Positions 1-10,681 of a stretch of 64,000 nucleotides of DNA are shown piece after piece. The notes beneath the pieces were generated by a model that saw only the letters and a program-made list of their open reading frames with translations, ran no database searches and was not told the origin of the DNA. The position numbers and the translations under genes are program-made. Numbering within the stretch: the stretch's first letter is position 1; every line of letters begins with the position of its first letter. Origin of the DNA: Scalesia atractyloides (lineage: Eukaryota; Streptophyta; Magnoliopsida; Asterales; Asteraceae); the NCBI GenBank assembly GCA_947069175.1, contig CAMTDV010000028.1:63757660-63821659 (forward strand), given 5' to 3'.

Positions 1-1906
1 CACAAGACTACGGGTGGTGCGTTACTCCTATAGCGCTATACATGTTAAGGGAGGCTCATACGAAGCTAATGACAAGCGAATCACATAAGAATGTTCCAAG
101 AATACAAATCAAGTATCACGTATTTAAGCATGTATAATGGATTGTTTGTGTTTGCATAAGTATAAGTGTGTTTGCGTGTATTTTGATCGGTAAAACACAT
201 TGCACCCAAAAGTGTAAAGTGTAAAATGGGCTTTTGAGTATACTCACAGTTTTACAAAGCTTCCTTTGGTAATCCCGTGAAGAGTTTGAGAGTTAGTGGA
301 TGGAACACCGAGGTTACCCTATATGGGTAAACAAAGGTGTGTGAGTATTCGGAATGTTAACAAGGATTTGGATTTGAATTTAAAGTACAAAAAGTGCGTA
401 TGCACAAAAGTAGTTATCTAGTCTTAAAACACCCATTTTTGACACTATAAGTCACGCAAGGGTTGATATGATTTCATGGGTCAAGTTACTCATTAGAATC
501 GTAACGAGATGTTCAAGACTTAGATAATATAACTATTGTCATGACAAGTAACCATATTGATTATCATTAAGGGTTCAGTTAAGTATATGTTTATATATAT
601 ATATATATATATATGTCAAATATATATAGATCCATATAAGTCATGATATATATATATATATATATAATGTCCAACATGTATATCATAGATTCCATATAAG
701 TCATGCATGGAGGTAGGAGGATAACCATCCTTTAACCTCATTGTAAGATTTACGAATACACAAATCATAACAAAGATGATCCGGATGGTCATGAATGAAA
801 AGGAAATGTACAACTTCTTACTATATTAAGTAGCCAAGTAAGCTTTAACCCGGGTGAATCATTCCCGACATGGAAAGAGTTAACTAAGTTGTGGAGACTA
901 GACGGTTAAGTTACTTTAAGTCTAGCAAACTACTTGGGATAGCTCGGATGGTAGTCAATCACTTGTGGGTTGCATAAACCCTTGCAAAAACAGAAAGTTT
1001 AGAGGTAACTGCACCTCTTAAACTCATAAGAATCTATTCCTAACAAGTCTCATAACCTTAGATAGGTTTAGGAACAAGTAGGAACAAGATTAAGTCAAGA
1101 AAAACATAGTTTGTAAAAGTTTAACAATAGTTCTTCCAAAATAGGAAGTTTGGACCTCAAGATGGTGATATTCCACCTTGGTTTTCCATGGAAAACCTAT
1201 AAAAACAATCCTAGGGGTGTTCCAAGCTTTGTAGAGGAAGATTTGATGAAGAAAAGTGAGTTTGAACTTACTATTGCAATTGAAAGATATCTGCCTTGGT
1301 CTTGAAATTCTAGAGAATTTGAGAATGTTTTGATGATTTAGAAGTGTTTGGAAAGTGAAAATGAGGGTTAGGGAGGTTGTATAAATAGTGGTGAGTTAGT
1401 TTTGGTGTTAAATGAGGTTTAGAGGTGATTGGGTGTGAAAAATATGGAGAAAATAGGCCAATCCGCGAGCTGGAAGCAACTTTCTACAGATTGAGGTCTC
1501 TCGCGCCCCGCCAAAGGCAGAACCTTGTCTCTTGCACCCCGTCATAGACTAATTTAGGTAGATTTTGCAATTAGATCCCTGTACTTGGTTTTTCCTTCAT
1601 TTTAAGCTAAAACTTGATGTTTTATCATGTTTTTAAGTGTATAACATGAATGTAAGTATAATTTGAGTATCGAGAGTGTATGTATGAGTATCTGTATGTA
1701 TAACAAGTATTGGTTTGTATGTAAACATGTATTTAACGATCGAATGCATGTAAGACAAGTATGCATTAAGTATGAAATTTATTACGATCAAAGTCTCGGA
1801 TTGCAAGGTTGGAAATGAAATGCGAATGCGATATGAATACAATTTCCATTAATAAAAATACGATTACACTTTCTAATTAAGGAAAATACAAAAAGGAGGC
1901 GTTACA
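1..1906 (-). mobile_element. Chromovirus-type Gypsy 3' LTR, minus strand, cut by the window edge
   Basis: Read on the minus strand this LTR opens TGTAACGCCTC at 1906 and runs off the left edge. It is directly preceded (1907-1925) by a purine-rich tract, the expected polypurine primer, and by the end of a Gypsy pol. The sequence around position 20-60 (CTCCTATAGCGCTATA) recurs in the LTR at 50514-51828, so both belong to one family. This copy is longer by roughly 1 kb of extra sequence. The stretch 1407-1906 is nearly repeated at 2577-3079. Short TA runs lie at 590-614 and 649-666. No coding sequence is expected here; the small ORFs inside are incidental. Confidence 0.8.
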
Positions 1907-2576
1907 GTCTCCCCTCATTTAGGAAATTTCGTCCCGAAATTTATTCTAGAGGAAGGTGTAACGAACAGATGCGGATAGCTAGTCTTCATATCACTTTCGT
2001 GTTCCCAAGTAAATTCGATGCAACGTTTACCTCCCATCGAACCTTGACTATGGGAATTCAACTGTGCCTCAATTGCTTGAGGCCTCGATCCATGATCTCG
2101 ATAGGTTTCTCCACGAAGTGTAAAGTCTCGTTGATTTGAAGATCTTCGAATGGGACTTGGAGCCTTCTTCAGCTAAGCATTTCTTAAAGTTTGAGACGTG
2201 AAACGTAGGATGGACGTTGTTGAGCTCTTGAGGTAGGTCTATTTGATACACTACCTTGCCAATCCTTTCGAGAATCTTGAAAGGACCAATGTAGCGAGGA
2301 GCGAGTTTTCCTTTCTTACCAAAACGAACTACACCCTTCCAACGGGATACATTGGAAGTACAAAGTCACCAACGTTGAATTCCAAAGATTTGTGTCGCTT
2401 GTCAGCGTAACTCTTCTGTCGGCTTCTGGCTTTGAGCAAGTTGTGTCGAATGTGCAAGATCTTGTTCCCGTACGTCTCTTGTATAGCTCGGGACCGGCAT
2501 TTGAGCTTCTCCGATCTCGTGCTAACAAATAGGCGACTGACACTTACGACCATACAACGCCTCGAAATGTGCCATT
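1907..2576 (-). pseudogene. Chromovirus integrase C-terminus plus chromodomain remnant
   Basis: This is the 3' end of a Ty3/Gypsy polyprotein. On the minus strand 2576-2300 reads ALYGRKCQSPIC, then ILHIRHNLLKARSRQKSYAD and VGDFVLPM, the usual integrase C-terminal region. 2250-2070 gives VVYQIDLPQELNNVHPTFHV, the conserved block near the integrase end. A further frame at 2150-1960 reads HFVEKPIEIMDRGLK and IPIVKVRWE, which matches the chromodomain tail of Tekay/Del-like chromoviruses. Such a domain directs insertion to heterochromatin. At least two frameshifts and an in-frame stop break the reading frame. The 5' side stops abruptly at 2576, where LTR sequence begins, so protease, RT, RNase H and the integrase core are gone. 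Confidence 0.82.
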
Positions 2577-3079
2577 TGGTGTTAAATGAGGTTTAGAGGT
2601 GATTGGGTGTGAAAAAGGTGGAAAAATAGGCCAACCCGCGAGCTGGATGCAACTTTCTACGGATTGAGATCTTCGCTCCTCCAAGAGGCAAAGCCTTGTC
2701 TCTCGCGCCCCGCCAGAGACTAATTTAGGTAGCTTTTGCAATTTGGTCCCTGAACTTGGTTTTTCCTTCATTTTAAGCTAAAACTTAGTGTTTTGGCATG
2801 TTTTTAAGTGTATAACATGTATGTAAGTATAATTTAAGTATCGAGAGTGTATGTATGAGTATTTGTACCTATAACAAGTATCGGTTTTATATGTAAACAT
2901 GTATTTAACGATCGAATGCATGTAAGACAAGTATGTATTAAGTATGAATTTTATTACAATCAAAGTCTCAGATTGCAAGGTTGGAAATGAAATACGAATC
3001 CGATATGAATACAAGTTTCCATTAATAGAAATACGATTCACTTTCTAATTAAGGAAAATACAAAAAGCGAGGCGTTACA
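2577..3079 (-). mobile_element. Truncated second copy of the chromovirus LTR
   Basis: These 500 bases repeat 1407-1906 closely, sharing GGTGTTAAATGAGGTTTAG at the inner edge and the terminal GGCGTTACA at 3079. Only the 5' part of the LTR (minus orientation) is present, and it begins mid-LTR directly against the pol remnant. That is not how an intact element is built, so an internal deletion or unequal exchange has removed the rest. At 3079 it abuts the LINE without a visible target duplication. Confidence 0.75.
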
Positions 3080-5400
3080 AAGATAGGCCACTAGTTCCGA
3101 CCCTGTTCATGTTAGCCCCCACCAAGATACCCAGATGCACAAACGGAACTGACCCAGCTTGACATCTGATGGCGTCAGCCATACAATCTAACTCTCTACT
3201 CCACCTCAATGCCAATGAGATTAGATTTACAAAAAATAATTTTTAATGTTCGTCTTAGACCATTTGCCCACCACCATATAGTCATTCGCATACAAATATG
3301 GGTTAAATTCGGCCCATCATTTGGAAGCGCAATACCTCTAAACGCACCCACCGTACTAGCTCTTTTTATCATACCAGTGAACACTTCCATAACAAGAATA
3401 AATAGGAAAGGCGAGATCGGATCACCTTGGCGCATTCCTCTCCGACATGGAATTCAAAAGTAGGCGAACCGTTCACCAACACTTCGGATCTAGCCGACGA
3501 AAGAATCCGTTAATCCATTCAACCCATTTGAACGAAAACCCCATTTGCTCCATAACCGTGTTAACAAAACCCCAATTCACATGGTCGTAGGCCTTCTCAA
3601 AATCAATCTTAAGTATGAAAGACCGACCATGAGTCTTTTTATACCAGGCCAAGATTTCGTTGATTATAAGCCGACCATGAGTCTTTTTATACCAGGCCCG
3701 TCGAGAATCAACTTATCTTTAAGAAGGCAGACTGATTAGGAAGATCAGCGGGCCGATCACCTTCTTAAGACAGATGGGGAGAACCTTGGAGATCGCCTTA
3801 TCAATTAATCCCACAAAGTTAATCGGCTTGTAATCACTCAACTTAACCAGGTCCTTTACCTTTGGGATTAACATGATAAACGAAGAACTGCAGCCCCTGT
3901 TAATACAACCATGGGAAAAGAAAAGGTTAAAATATTAACAAAGTCGTCTTCAAATGATTCCTATAACTTTTTGATGAATCTCATGTTGAACCCATCGGTG
4001 CCCGGAGCCCGATCACTACCGCTCTCAAAGATATCCACCTTAATCTCTTCCACCGAGAACGGCTGAACCAACCAATCAGCCTCTTCCGTTGATACTTTAT
4101 TATCAAACCAACACTCCAACTTCAGACGACTAACCAGCTTCTCCGGAAACTAGTCTTTGAAATAATTGTGGATAACTTTTTTAACCCTTCTAGGCTTAGA
4201 AATCCAATGACCATTCACAATGATACCCGGAATAGCATTAGAAATTCTCCTTTTGTTAATAATGCCATGGAAGAAAGCCATATTATCATCTCCCTCCGAC
4301 ACCCACTTGACTCTCGATCTCTGCTCAAATCGTTAGCTTTATTTTCATCTATATTTCAGTTTTTTACATTGCATACGAATCCATTCCTCCTCTTCGTCTA
4401 GGTTTCTATCCTTTAAGACTAAATCAAGCTCTTCGAGATCACCACGAAGCTTTTCTTCCTCCATCACATTCTTTAAGTTTAATCTTGTTTCTCCAATCTT
4501 TAATTCATGCCTCAGATGTTTGAATTTAGACATGAGAATCTGATAAGGAGGTCCCTCGAACTGAAAGACTCCAACGCTTGATGCACCACCTTCTCAAAGT
4601 CCTGCCGCTCAAGCAGGGAATTAAAAAACCGAAATCGTTTTCGGACCAAAATTCAGGTCCACCATCAAAAGAAGCAACGGGTTATGATCAGAAAATATTT
4701 TTAGGAAGCGCACGGAGCGACCGTTCGGCCATTTGTTTTGAAATTCATGCCAAACGAAAACCCTATCGATTTTGCTCATCTTCTTGCCTTTCTCTAATCA
4801 ACCATGAACGTATATTTGTTGCTTTTCATTGGGTATCACACAGACCAGACTCGTGTATGAATTCATTAAAATCCCTGGCACATCTAGTTTTAAACTTGGA
4901 ATTTCTTTGCTCCTCTACACTTCGGACAACATTAAATCTCCAAGAACAACCCAATAACCATCCAAACTATTCATAATGTTCAGAATATGAGACCATAAGG
5001 CACACTTATCAACAACCTTCTGGGGCGCATACATACTCAGGACATTGATAAAAACATCACAACCTTTAACCATACCTCTAAGAAGAAGGAAATTATAATC
5101 TTTTATGCTAGTATTTAAAGAGAACATCCCGGGATCCTACACACAGAGAATCCCTCCCTCCCGACCAATCGGGTCAACCAAGGCTTTCTCCCACTTACCT
5201 TTCCCCCAAAACTTCTCCACATCTGCGCGGAGATATTGGCCCTATTAGTCTCTTGAAAAGAGACATTATTTGAAGAAACTATCTCTCTGATCCAACTAGC
5301 CTTTTCTCCATCCCAAAACCCCTAATATTAATCGAAAGAGAATTCATTTAAAACCCCATTAATACCTTCTTCCTCAATACAGCTCCCACCACCTCTGTAA
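3080..5400 (-). pseudogene. LINE (L1-type) ORF2 remnant: endonuclease and reverse transcriptase
   Basis: This is the second ORF of a plant L1-type non-LTR retrotransposon, read right to left and fragmented by stops and frameshifts. Minus 5127-4915 carries an endonuclease-like block with FINVLSMYAPQKVVDKCALW followed by GYWVVLGDL, matching the NVYAPQ...GDFN region of L1 endonucleases. Minus 3435-3300 reads RQGDPISPFLFILVMEVFTG, the classic L1 RT motif. Just after, in a shifted frame at 3281-3292, the YADD catalytic box reads YAND, so the essential aspartate is lost. The 3' end of the LINE (cysteine-rich tail, poly(A)) is absent because the LTR fragment ends at 3079. The element cannot be active. 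Confidence 0.85.
3623..3698. repeat. 28-bp direct duplication inside the LINE RT
   Basis: The 28 bases beginning CCGACCATGAGTC at 3623-3650 recur exactly at 3671-3698, giving a 48-bp period. This is a local duplication within the decayed RT region, probably slippage after insertion. Confidence 0.85.
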
Positions 5401-6880
5401 CAGACTCCAAGTTGGTCCCGATCAACTTACCGAACTCAATAGTGTCCAATATCTCCGTTTCCATGTTGAACGATTGTGTCTCTTCAACTACTTCCGGTGT
5501 CGTGGATTCACAGCCAAGAATATCATCAGATTGGTAGGGGTATTATTAAGGTCCACTACCATGGGTTCAGTAAATTGGGGCTCCTTAGAAGGAACATCCT
5601 GAACTCCGCTAACCGAATCCCACTCCTGGCCCATACGGCCCAAAATATCATCAACACCGAATGGGTCATTACTCCTGGGCCTTTTTCTAGGCTCTGATGC
5701 TCCTTTTGCATATTATTAACCCAGACTTCATTAAAACTAGTACCCACACGAGCATTAAATGTTGCTCCACTTTTTTTGGGAGATGAAAAGAAAAAAACCT
5801 CAGGAACCAGATTAGTCTTTTCCCCATGCATGGGAGAATTAACCAGCCCCTCTGCCACCTTTTACGAATCCTCAGACCCACCATCATTACTATGACTATT
5901 AGAGTTCCCAACCGGAGTTCTGGGTTTCTCTGGCAATCCATCCTCTTCTCCGATCATTTTATCGCTTTTCCCGGTCTCCGGCTCTTTCACAAGAAAATCC
6001 GGTATCAAGTCACTCGGTTCCTCGGTAACCCAAACCTATAAATTTTTTGTCTTGCCATTTTAAACAAACTTCCCCTTCAACCTTTTTTCCTTCACTTGTT
6101 AGGACTCCAATGTGCTCAACTGAAAGATCACCATCATATTCCATCATCTGGGAGGGCTGGGCAAGGACCCCGAACTTTTTTCGTATCGAATAAAAAACCT
6201 CATTAGAAATGAGATGAAGGGGCACACCATGAATGTTTAACCAAGCAATCCGATCGTAGGGTAAAGACTGTCTTTTCCACCAATCTAACGAAGAGAACCA
6301 ATCTTCCAAACTCGGTGGTTTTCCAGCAATTCATTAGCTTCTTTCTCAGAACTGAACGAGATTAGGATGAAGAACCTTCCCACATATTGGATTTCAGCCC
6401 CTAGATAACCTGAGCCCCAGAGCAACAGATTTAGAGTTCTAAGAGTCTTAAAGTTCGTCGTCCTCCGCACGAGAGCCTTCCCATGCACCCCTAACATCGC
6501 ACAAACGTTTGGCTCAATCTCAATGACGTTATCCGATTGCAGCCCACCACCTCTGTTGGTAAGAATATCCGCATACGAACAACCCCTCTTACCCCCAAAA
6601 CCGCCGTTACCCTGGATATTACCATCTGTCTCTGTCTTAGCCGTATCTCCCACATACTTCCGGTCGGATTCCATCGTTGGTTTTGGTGGAACCAAGTTAC
6701 CATTCTCCGCAGCAAACCGGGCCACATTAATCTTGAGTTTACGACTACTCATCCTTATGTTTTCAGACTGCAGATTAATTCCACTTTGTTCATGGCGTAT
6801 CTGAAACTTACAGACCCAAAACTCCTTAAAGCTGATGCCAAATCCAAGGTCTACATCCGTGAGAGATGTTAGTGACATAG
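5401..6880 (-). pseudogene. LINE ORF1 remnant (DUF4283-like RNA-binding protein)
   Basis: ORF1 of the same LINE starts near 6878 on the minus strand with MSLTSLTDVDLGFGISFKEF. It continues through VGRFFILISFSSEKEANELL and, after a one-frame slip near 6300, WFSSLDWWKRQSLPYDRIAW and NIHGVPLHLISNEVF. This 'phenylalanine-rich strand, then W..IHGVPLHLW' pattern is typical of the DUF4283-type domain found in plant L1 ORF1 proteins, which bind the element RNA. The rest, toward 5401, is in several frames and of low complexity. No zinc knuckle is recognisable. The order ORF1 then ORF2 on the minus strand supports a single LINE at 3080-6880. Confidence 0.75.
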
Positions 6881-6939
6881 AACTTTAGAATATTTTCCCC
6901 CATAGCTATTTTTTTTAAATATTAAAAAAATTGTGTGTT

Positions 6940-7024
6940 TTTAGATTTTTAGGTATCTTTTTGTGTTTACATTGTTCTCGTGGTTCTCGCAATAAGAGTG
7001 GTTCTCAAATGAACCTTACCCTAT

Positions 7025-7082
<58 letters not shown>

Positions 7083-7140
7083 AAAGTGTAAAATGAGAAC
7101 AAACCTGGAGTTATGAAAACCATGCGAACTAGACCTTATA
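6940..7140. repeat. Facing Mutator-like termini around a (TA)n tract
   Basis: A TA microsatellite at 7021-7080 is flanked by two opposed GAGAAC-type ends. On the left, minus strand, the sequence reads GGTTCATTTGAGAACC, then GCGAGAACCACGAGAAC (7013-6970). On the right it reads GTGTAAAATGAGAAC and ATGCGAAC (7086-7130). Similar termini occur at 22160-22600 and 38480-39980. They look like ends of small Mutator-type elements that target TA-rich DNA. I cannot see full elements here. Confidence 0.4.
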
Positions 7141-7863
7141 AAAGGTTTTCTCAAAAAAAGTTCTCAAAAATCTTTAAAAAAACCACTTGTTCCATTAAAA
7201 AATAAATAAATAAAAGAAATGCCACATGCAAATTTTACATCAGGTGTAAAAATATCACTTGTATAACTTTGGATATAAAAAGATAATCTATTGCGAATAC
7301 AACTATATTTTCAACGACCTTTTATACTAGAAATTATAAAAATGAATGTACATGTAAAGTAAAAAAATAAGATTCATGATGACAATTAATTTAGGAATGA
7401 AATATAAACTAGTTTGATGCTCTCGCGTGTTGCGTCACAAACATCATGCAAATAATAAAAACTACCGTTAAGGTGACACATGATAAACACTTAAAAGGTA
7501 TTAAATATATGATTGATTGTATAATAGCATTAAACAAAATTACAATCAATTACGATTAGATTTTCCTACATAATAAAATAACACTATATAACAAGAGCTA
7601 ATGTAGTTGTTTCATTTTTTTCGCTTCATAACGCGCATATATCTATTGCAGCTAGCATCTCTAACTGGGTCTGGCGAATATTCGCTACCTTCAGTGGAAG
7701 TTAGTTTAATTTTTCGGTAATGCGTTGATCATATGCGACGACCTCGTCAACAAAATCTTGTAAACATGCCAAAAGTTGTCTTTCATTTGTGTTTACCATA
7801 TCCCACACTATAAACATACCCAAAAAGGTTTTAGAATACATTACGATAAATATTCTAATTTTT
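7141..7863. other. AT-rich intergenic DNA, nothing recognised
   Basis: This stretch has no ORF that resembles a known protein. A 62-codon minus ORF (7889-7701) ends ERQLLACLQDFVDEVVAYDQ. It looks protein-like but I do not recognise it, and part of its upstream end lies inside the MITE. Confidence 0.4.
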
Positions 7864-8035
7864 GTAAAACACAGGGGCGGATGTACCATATAATTAGGGG
7901 TAACCTCCGCTACTTCTTGGCGCTCCGGTGGTACTGTAAATTTAGGAAAAATTTGACATTTTTTCGATTTCGTTACCCTTTTCTTTTAAAACGTTACCCC
8001 TATGAAAGTTTTCTAGATCCGCCACTGGTAAAACA
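7864..8035. mobile_element. hAT-type MITE with 8-bp target duplication
   Basis: The element is 7872-8027 (156 bp). Its left end is CAGGGGCGGATGTACC and its right end is TAGATCCGCCACTG, which in reverse is CAGTGGCGGATCTA, so the termini are inverted repeats. The 8 bases GTAAAACA occur immediately on both sides (7864-7871 and 8028-8035). An 8-bp duplication with CAGNGGCGGA ends is characteristic of non-autonomous hAT elements. It carries no coding sequence and would depend on a hAT transposase elsewhere. The exact target duplication suggests a fairly recent insertion. Confidence 0.9.
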
Positions 8036-8489
8036 CAAATGGCTTAGATAATATCATCGCCTACACGAACTCAATTTCAAATGTTATGCTTAATCTAATC
8101 TCTTTGCTAAACGCAGTTACTCGTGATCTATCAATATGCAAATGAAACAAACCCTTCAACTTTTAATCTTTCACCGATTACTTATTTAGCCAACTTAGCT
8201 AGGTTTCATATTTGTATAACATGATTTACCAAAATTTCTAGCCTCACAGATGTTTTTTTTCGTGCCATTAGGTTATCAAATTACCATTGCTTCATTACCA
8301 TTTTATCAAAAATTGCTCATCACAGTCGTTTGGTTAACATAGTCTTTTGTCTAAAAATATACACCAGGAAACAAATCATAACTATTGACATTATTTGTTG
8401 TATATAGAACTCAAAAAATAAAAATAAAAAATCCAAAAGACATCATCAATATAGACGTATTTAAGCCAAGCCAAAACATAAACTTAAAA
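8036..8489. other. AT-rich intergenic DNA, nothing recognised
   Basis: No protein-like ORF, RNA gene or clear repeat is visible between the MITE and the inverted-repeat segment. Confidence 0.4.
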
Positions 8490-9336
8490 AACAATTTATA
8501 TAATATCAATCATCAACCTTGCACGCTTAAAGATTTTATACCCAAATATATATAATATCAATTATCAACCTTGAGAGTATAAATTATCAAGTAAGCACAT
8601 AATAAAGATCATTGATGACATAGGTTGAGCCTTGTTCGTATCTAGATTCAAAGTCGGAAATGACCGTAAGTAGTAGTTGATAGGTTTTTTAATCCTTAAA
8701 TGTCCATCTCAATGCGAGAAGAACTAAATAAATATAGTTAATCAAAGACACATCATCATCTACAATAGATAGATACAGATAACCAAACTCAAAGCATAAA
8801 CGTAAAAAACGATTCAACACATTATCGTACAATCGAACAAACAAACAATAAAATCGAACTGAACCATCTCTCTCAATCCATCTTTCTCTCTCTAAAACAA
8901 ACCAACAAAACATAAAATCGAATAAACGGAAAAACACAACCCTGCACGATTTTGCAAACGTAAAGAAACAAACGACAAACCAACATTGAAGCCACTATTG
9001 TCACCAATTGTCTAGGAAAAACATAATCCGGTCAAAATGATACAAAACTTAACCACTAGAAAACCAAATATATCAAAATCACCGGAGAAATGGAAACCAA
9101 CCCACAAACTCCCTAGGAACCCCTCTCTCTAGATTGTAGAGATAGCATGTTTAGAGAAGGAAATGAAATGAATGTGGTGTAGCATAACTAATGTACACCT
9201 GTCAAATCTTATAAACAAATCAGCACAACCCTCCAAAATGTACAACACGCATATACGGAGAAAACATAAATTGCACACAATACAACATCTTGAAACATAG
9301 CAAGGTTGATAATTGATATTATATAAATATACATGT
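8490..9336. repeat. Segment bounded by an inverted repeat (possible foldback element)
   Basis: TTTATATAATATCAATCATC at about 8493 continues into AACCTTGC. It matches the reverse complement of 9303-9334, where CAAGGTTGATAATTG is followed by ATATTATATAAAT. A second partial copy lies at 8549-8573. The arms are about 30 bp, and the interior has no recognisable gene. No target duplication was confirmed. Confidence 0.4.
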
Positions 9337-9389
9337 AAATATAAATACGTTAAAACATAATAAGAAATAAAAAAACTAAGAAGTGCTGA

Positions 9390-9716
9390 AATTTTAAACT
9401 ACCGAAAAAAAGCTGCAGTTTGAAAGATCGAACACCAAAACCTGTTGAATAAAAAGATAACTATGACCAACAAATACTTAACAATTTCACAATTCTCCCC
9501 CAAAAAAATATATACATTAAAAATAAATTAAATAAAATAGTATTATTATTACTGTATATCCATTTGCAAATTATTATTTATAGTTTATTAAGAAAAAGAA
9601 AGAGATGACATGTGTCATCTGACTCATGTGAAATGTAAAAGGAAATGAAAGAGAGGACATGATCATGTGCAACACGTTTAAGGTTGCAATAAAAAATTTA
9701 AATGTATGATAGTATT
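9390..9716. repeat. Tandem-array unit 0 (left half), 625-650 bp family
   Basis: The sequence from about 9418 (AACACCAAAACCTGTTGAAT) to ATGTATGATAGTATT at 9716 matches 19766-20055 and 20430-20560. The unit is cut at 9716 by the Tat element and continues at 19433. Landmarks in every copy are AATAAAGAGATAACTAT-like, AAATAAATTAAATAAAATAG and GAGAGGACATGATCATGTG. The anchor at 9447 to the anchor at 19787, with the insertion removed, gives a 625-bp period. Confidence 0.75.
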
Positions 9717-10336
9717 TATTGTTTACAACAAATACAAAATCTGTAGTGATATCTTTATGGTAAAAGGTTTAAGTTTTTGATTAGTCTAACGGGGTCTTCT
9801 CATGTTTATAATATATGGAGTTGGTTCACTTTGTTATTATTCACTTTGAATTCTAGATTGAAGAATATTCAAACCAGAATATTTATGTTTAGTGAGATTG
9901 TATTGTAGTGAGCGTAGAAAAAAACAAGAAAGATGCAAGTTCTGGAGATGTGAAGTTAGATCAGAGATCAAGAGTGCTCTCAAGTGATTTGGAATGAATT
10001 TGTTGAATGACAAGGGACTATCATATATAGGGAAAGGATTCTCTATAAACAGAAACCTTTGACTAGTGATCCTTGGCTGCAGTGGATGGCTTGCCTTTTT
10101 GGTAGGTTAAAGGCTTTGGACATGTGATAAAAGAGTGTGCTCTCTCGCATGCTCCTGTTGCGGCTGTGTAGGAGAGTTGTAAAGTGTGATGTGACTAGGT
10201 ACTGTTCTCGTTCTTTTTGTTGTTCACGATAGATGTCTATTCCTGAACCTTTTAAACTTTCAACCTTTAAGCCACTGTGTATTCTAATCAGTTTATTAAG
10301 GATTGAGTTACCCGTCATCAGCCACCCACGTCATCA
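9717..10336 (-). mobile_element. 3' LTR of the Tat element
   Basis: This 620-bp LTR (minus) begins TGATGACGTGGG at 10336 and ends GTAAACAATA at 9717. The terminal TA in place of CA is probably a point mutation. It shares about 430 bp with 18998-19427. Near its start, CGTCATCAGCCACC is locally duplicated (10313-10336), which the other LTR lacks. Confidence 0.8.
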
Positions 10337-10350
10337 GCCCCCAAGTCAGA
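10337..10350 (-). promoter_or_regulatory. Polypurine tract of the Tat element
   Basis: On the minus strand GACTTGGGGGC directly precedes the LTR start TGATGACG. A G-rich purine run at this spot is the plus-strand primer of LTR retrotransposons. Confidence 0.75.
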
Positions 10351-10681
10351 GGTATTTTGGGTGTAGGCTTAAATGCTTCTGACTTTCGCACACTTCTCTT
10401 ATTGCTTAAAGGCTTCAAGGCTTGAAGGGTTCATGGACGGTTGAGTTTTGAGATTTGAATTTTGAAATGACAGTTGATGTGATAGATGGCAGTTTTCGCA
10501 GGCAGTGGTTTTAATTGTCTGATATGTAATAATAACTTCTAGACTTCAATTATTTTTCTTTTATCACAAAAGAAAACCAACTCTTCAAATTTCTCTCAAG
10601 TCCTCATCCATCCCTTCCTTTCTTTGTGTTCTAGGTTAGTTGTTTTCTTTTTCTTGCTTTCTTTGTTTCCGATCATCTTTC

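Noticed and set aside
4168..4976. Plus-strand ORFs of 77 and 132 codons
   Set aside because: They lie antisense to the LINE endonuclease region, which explains them as shadows.
6523..6872. Plus-strand ORFs of 93 and 111 codons
   Set aside because: Antisense shadows of LINE ORF1 at 6285-6878.
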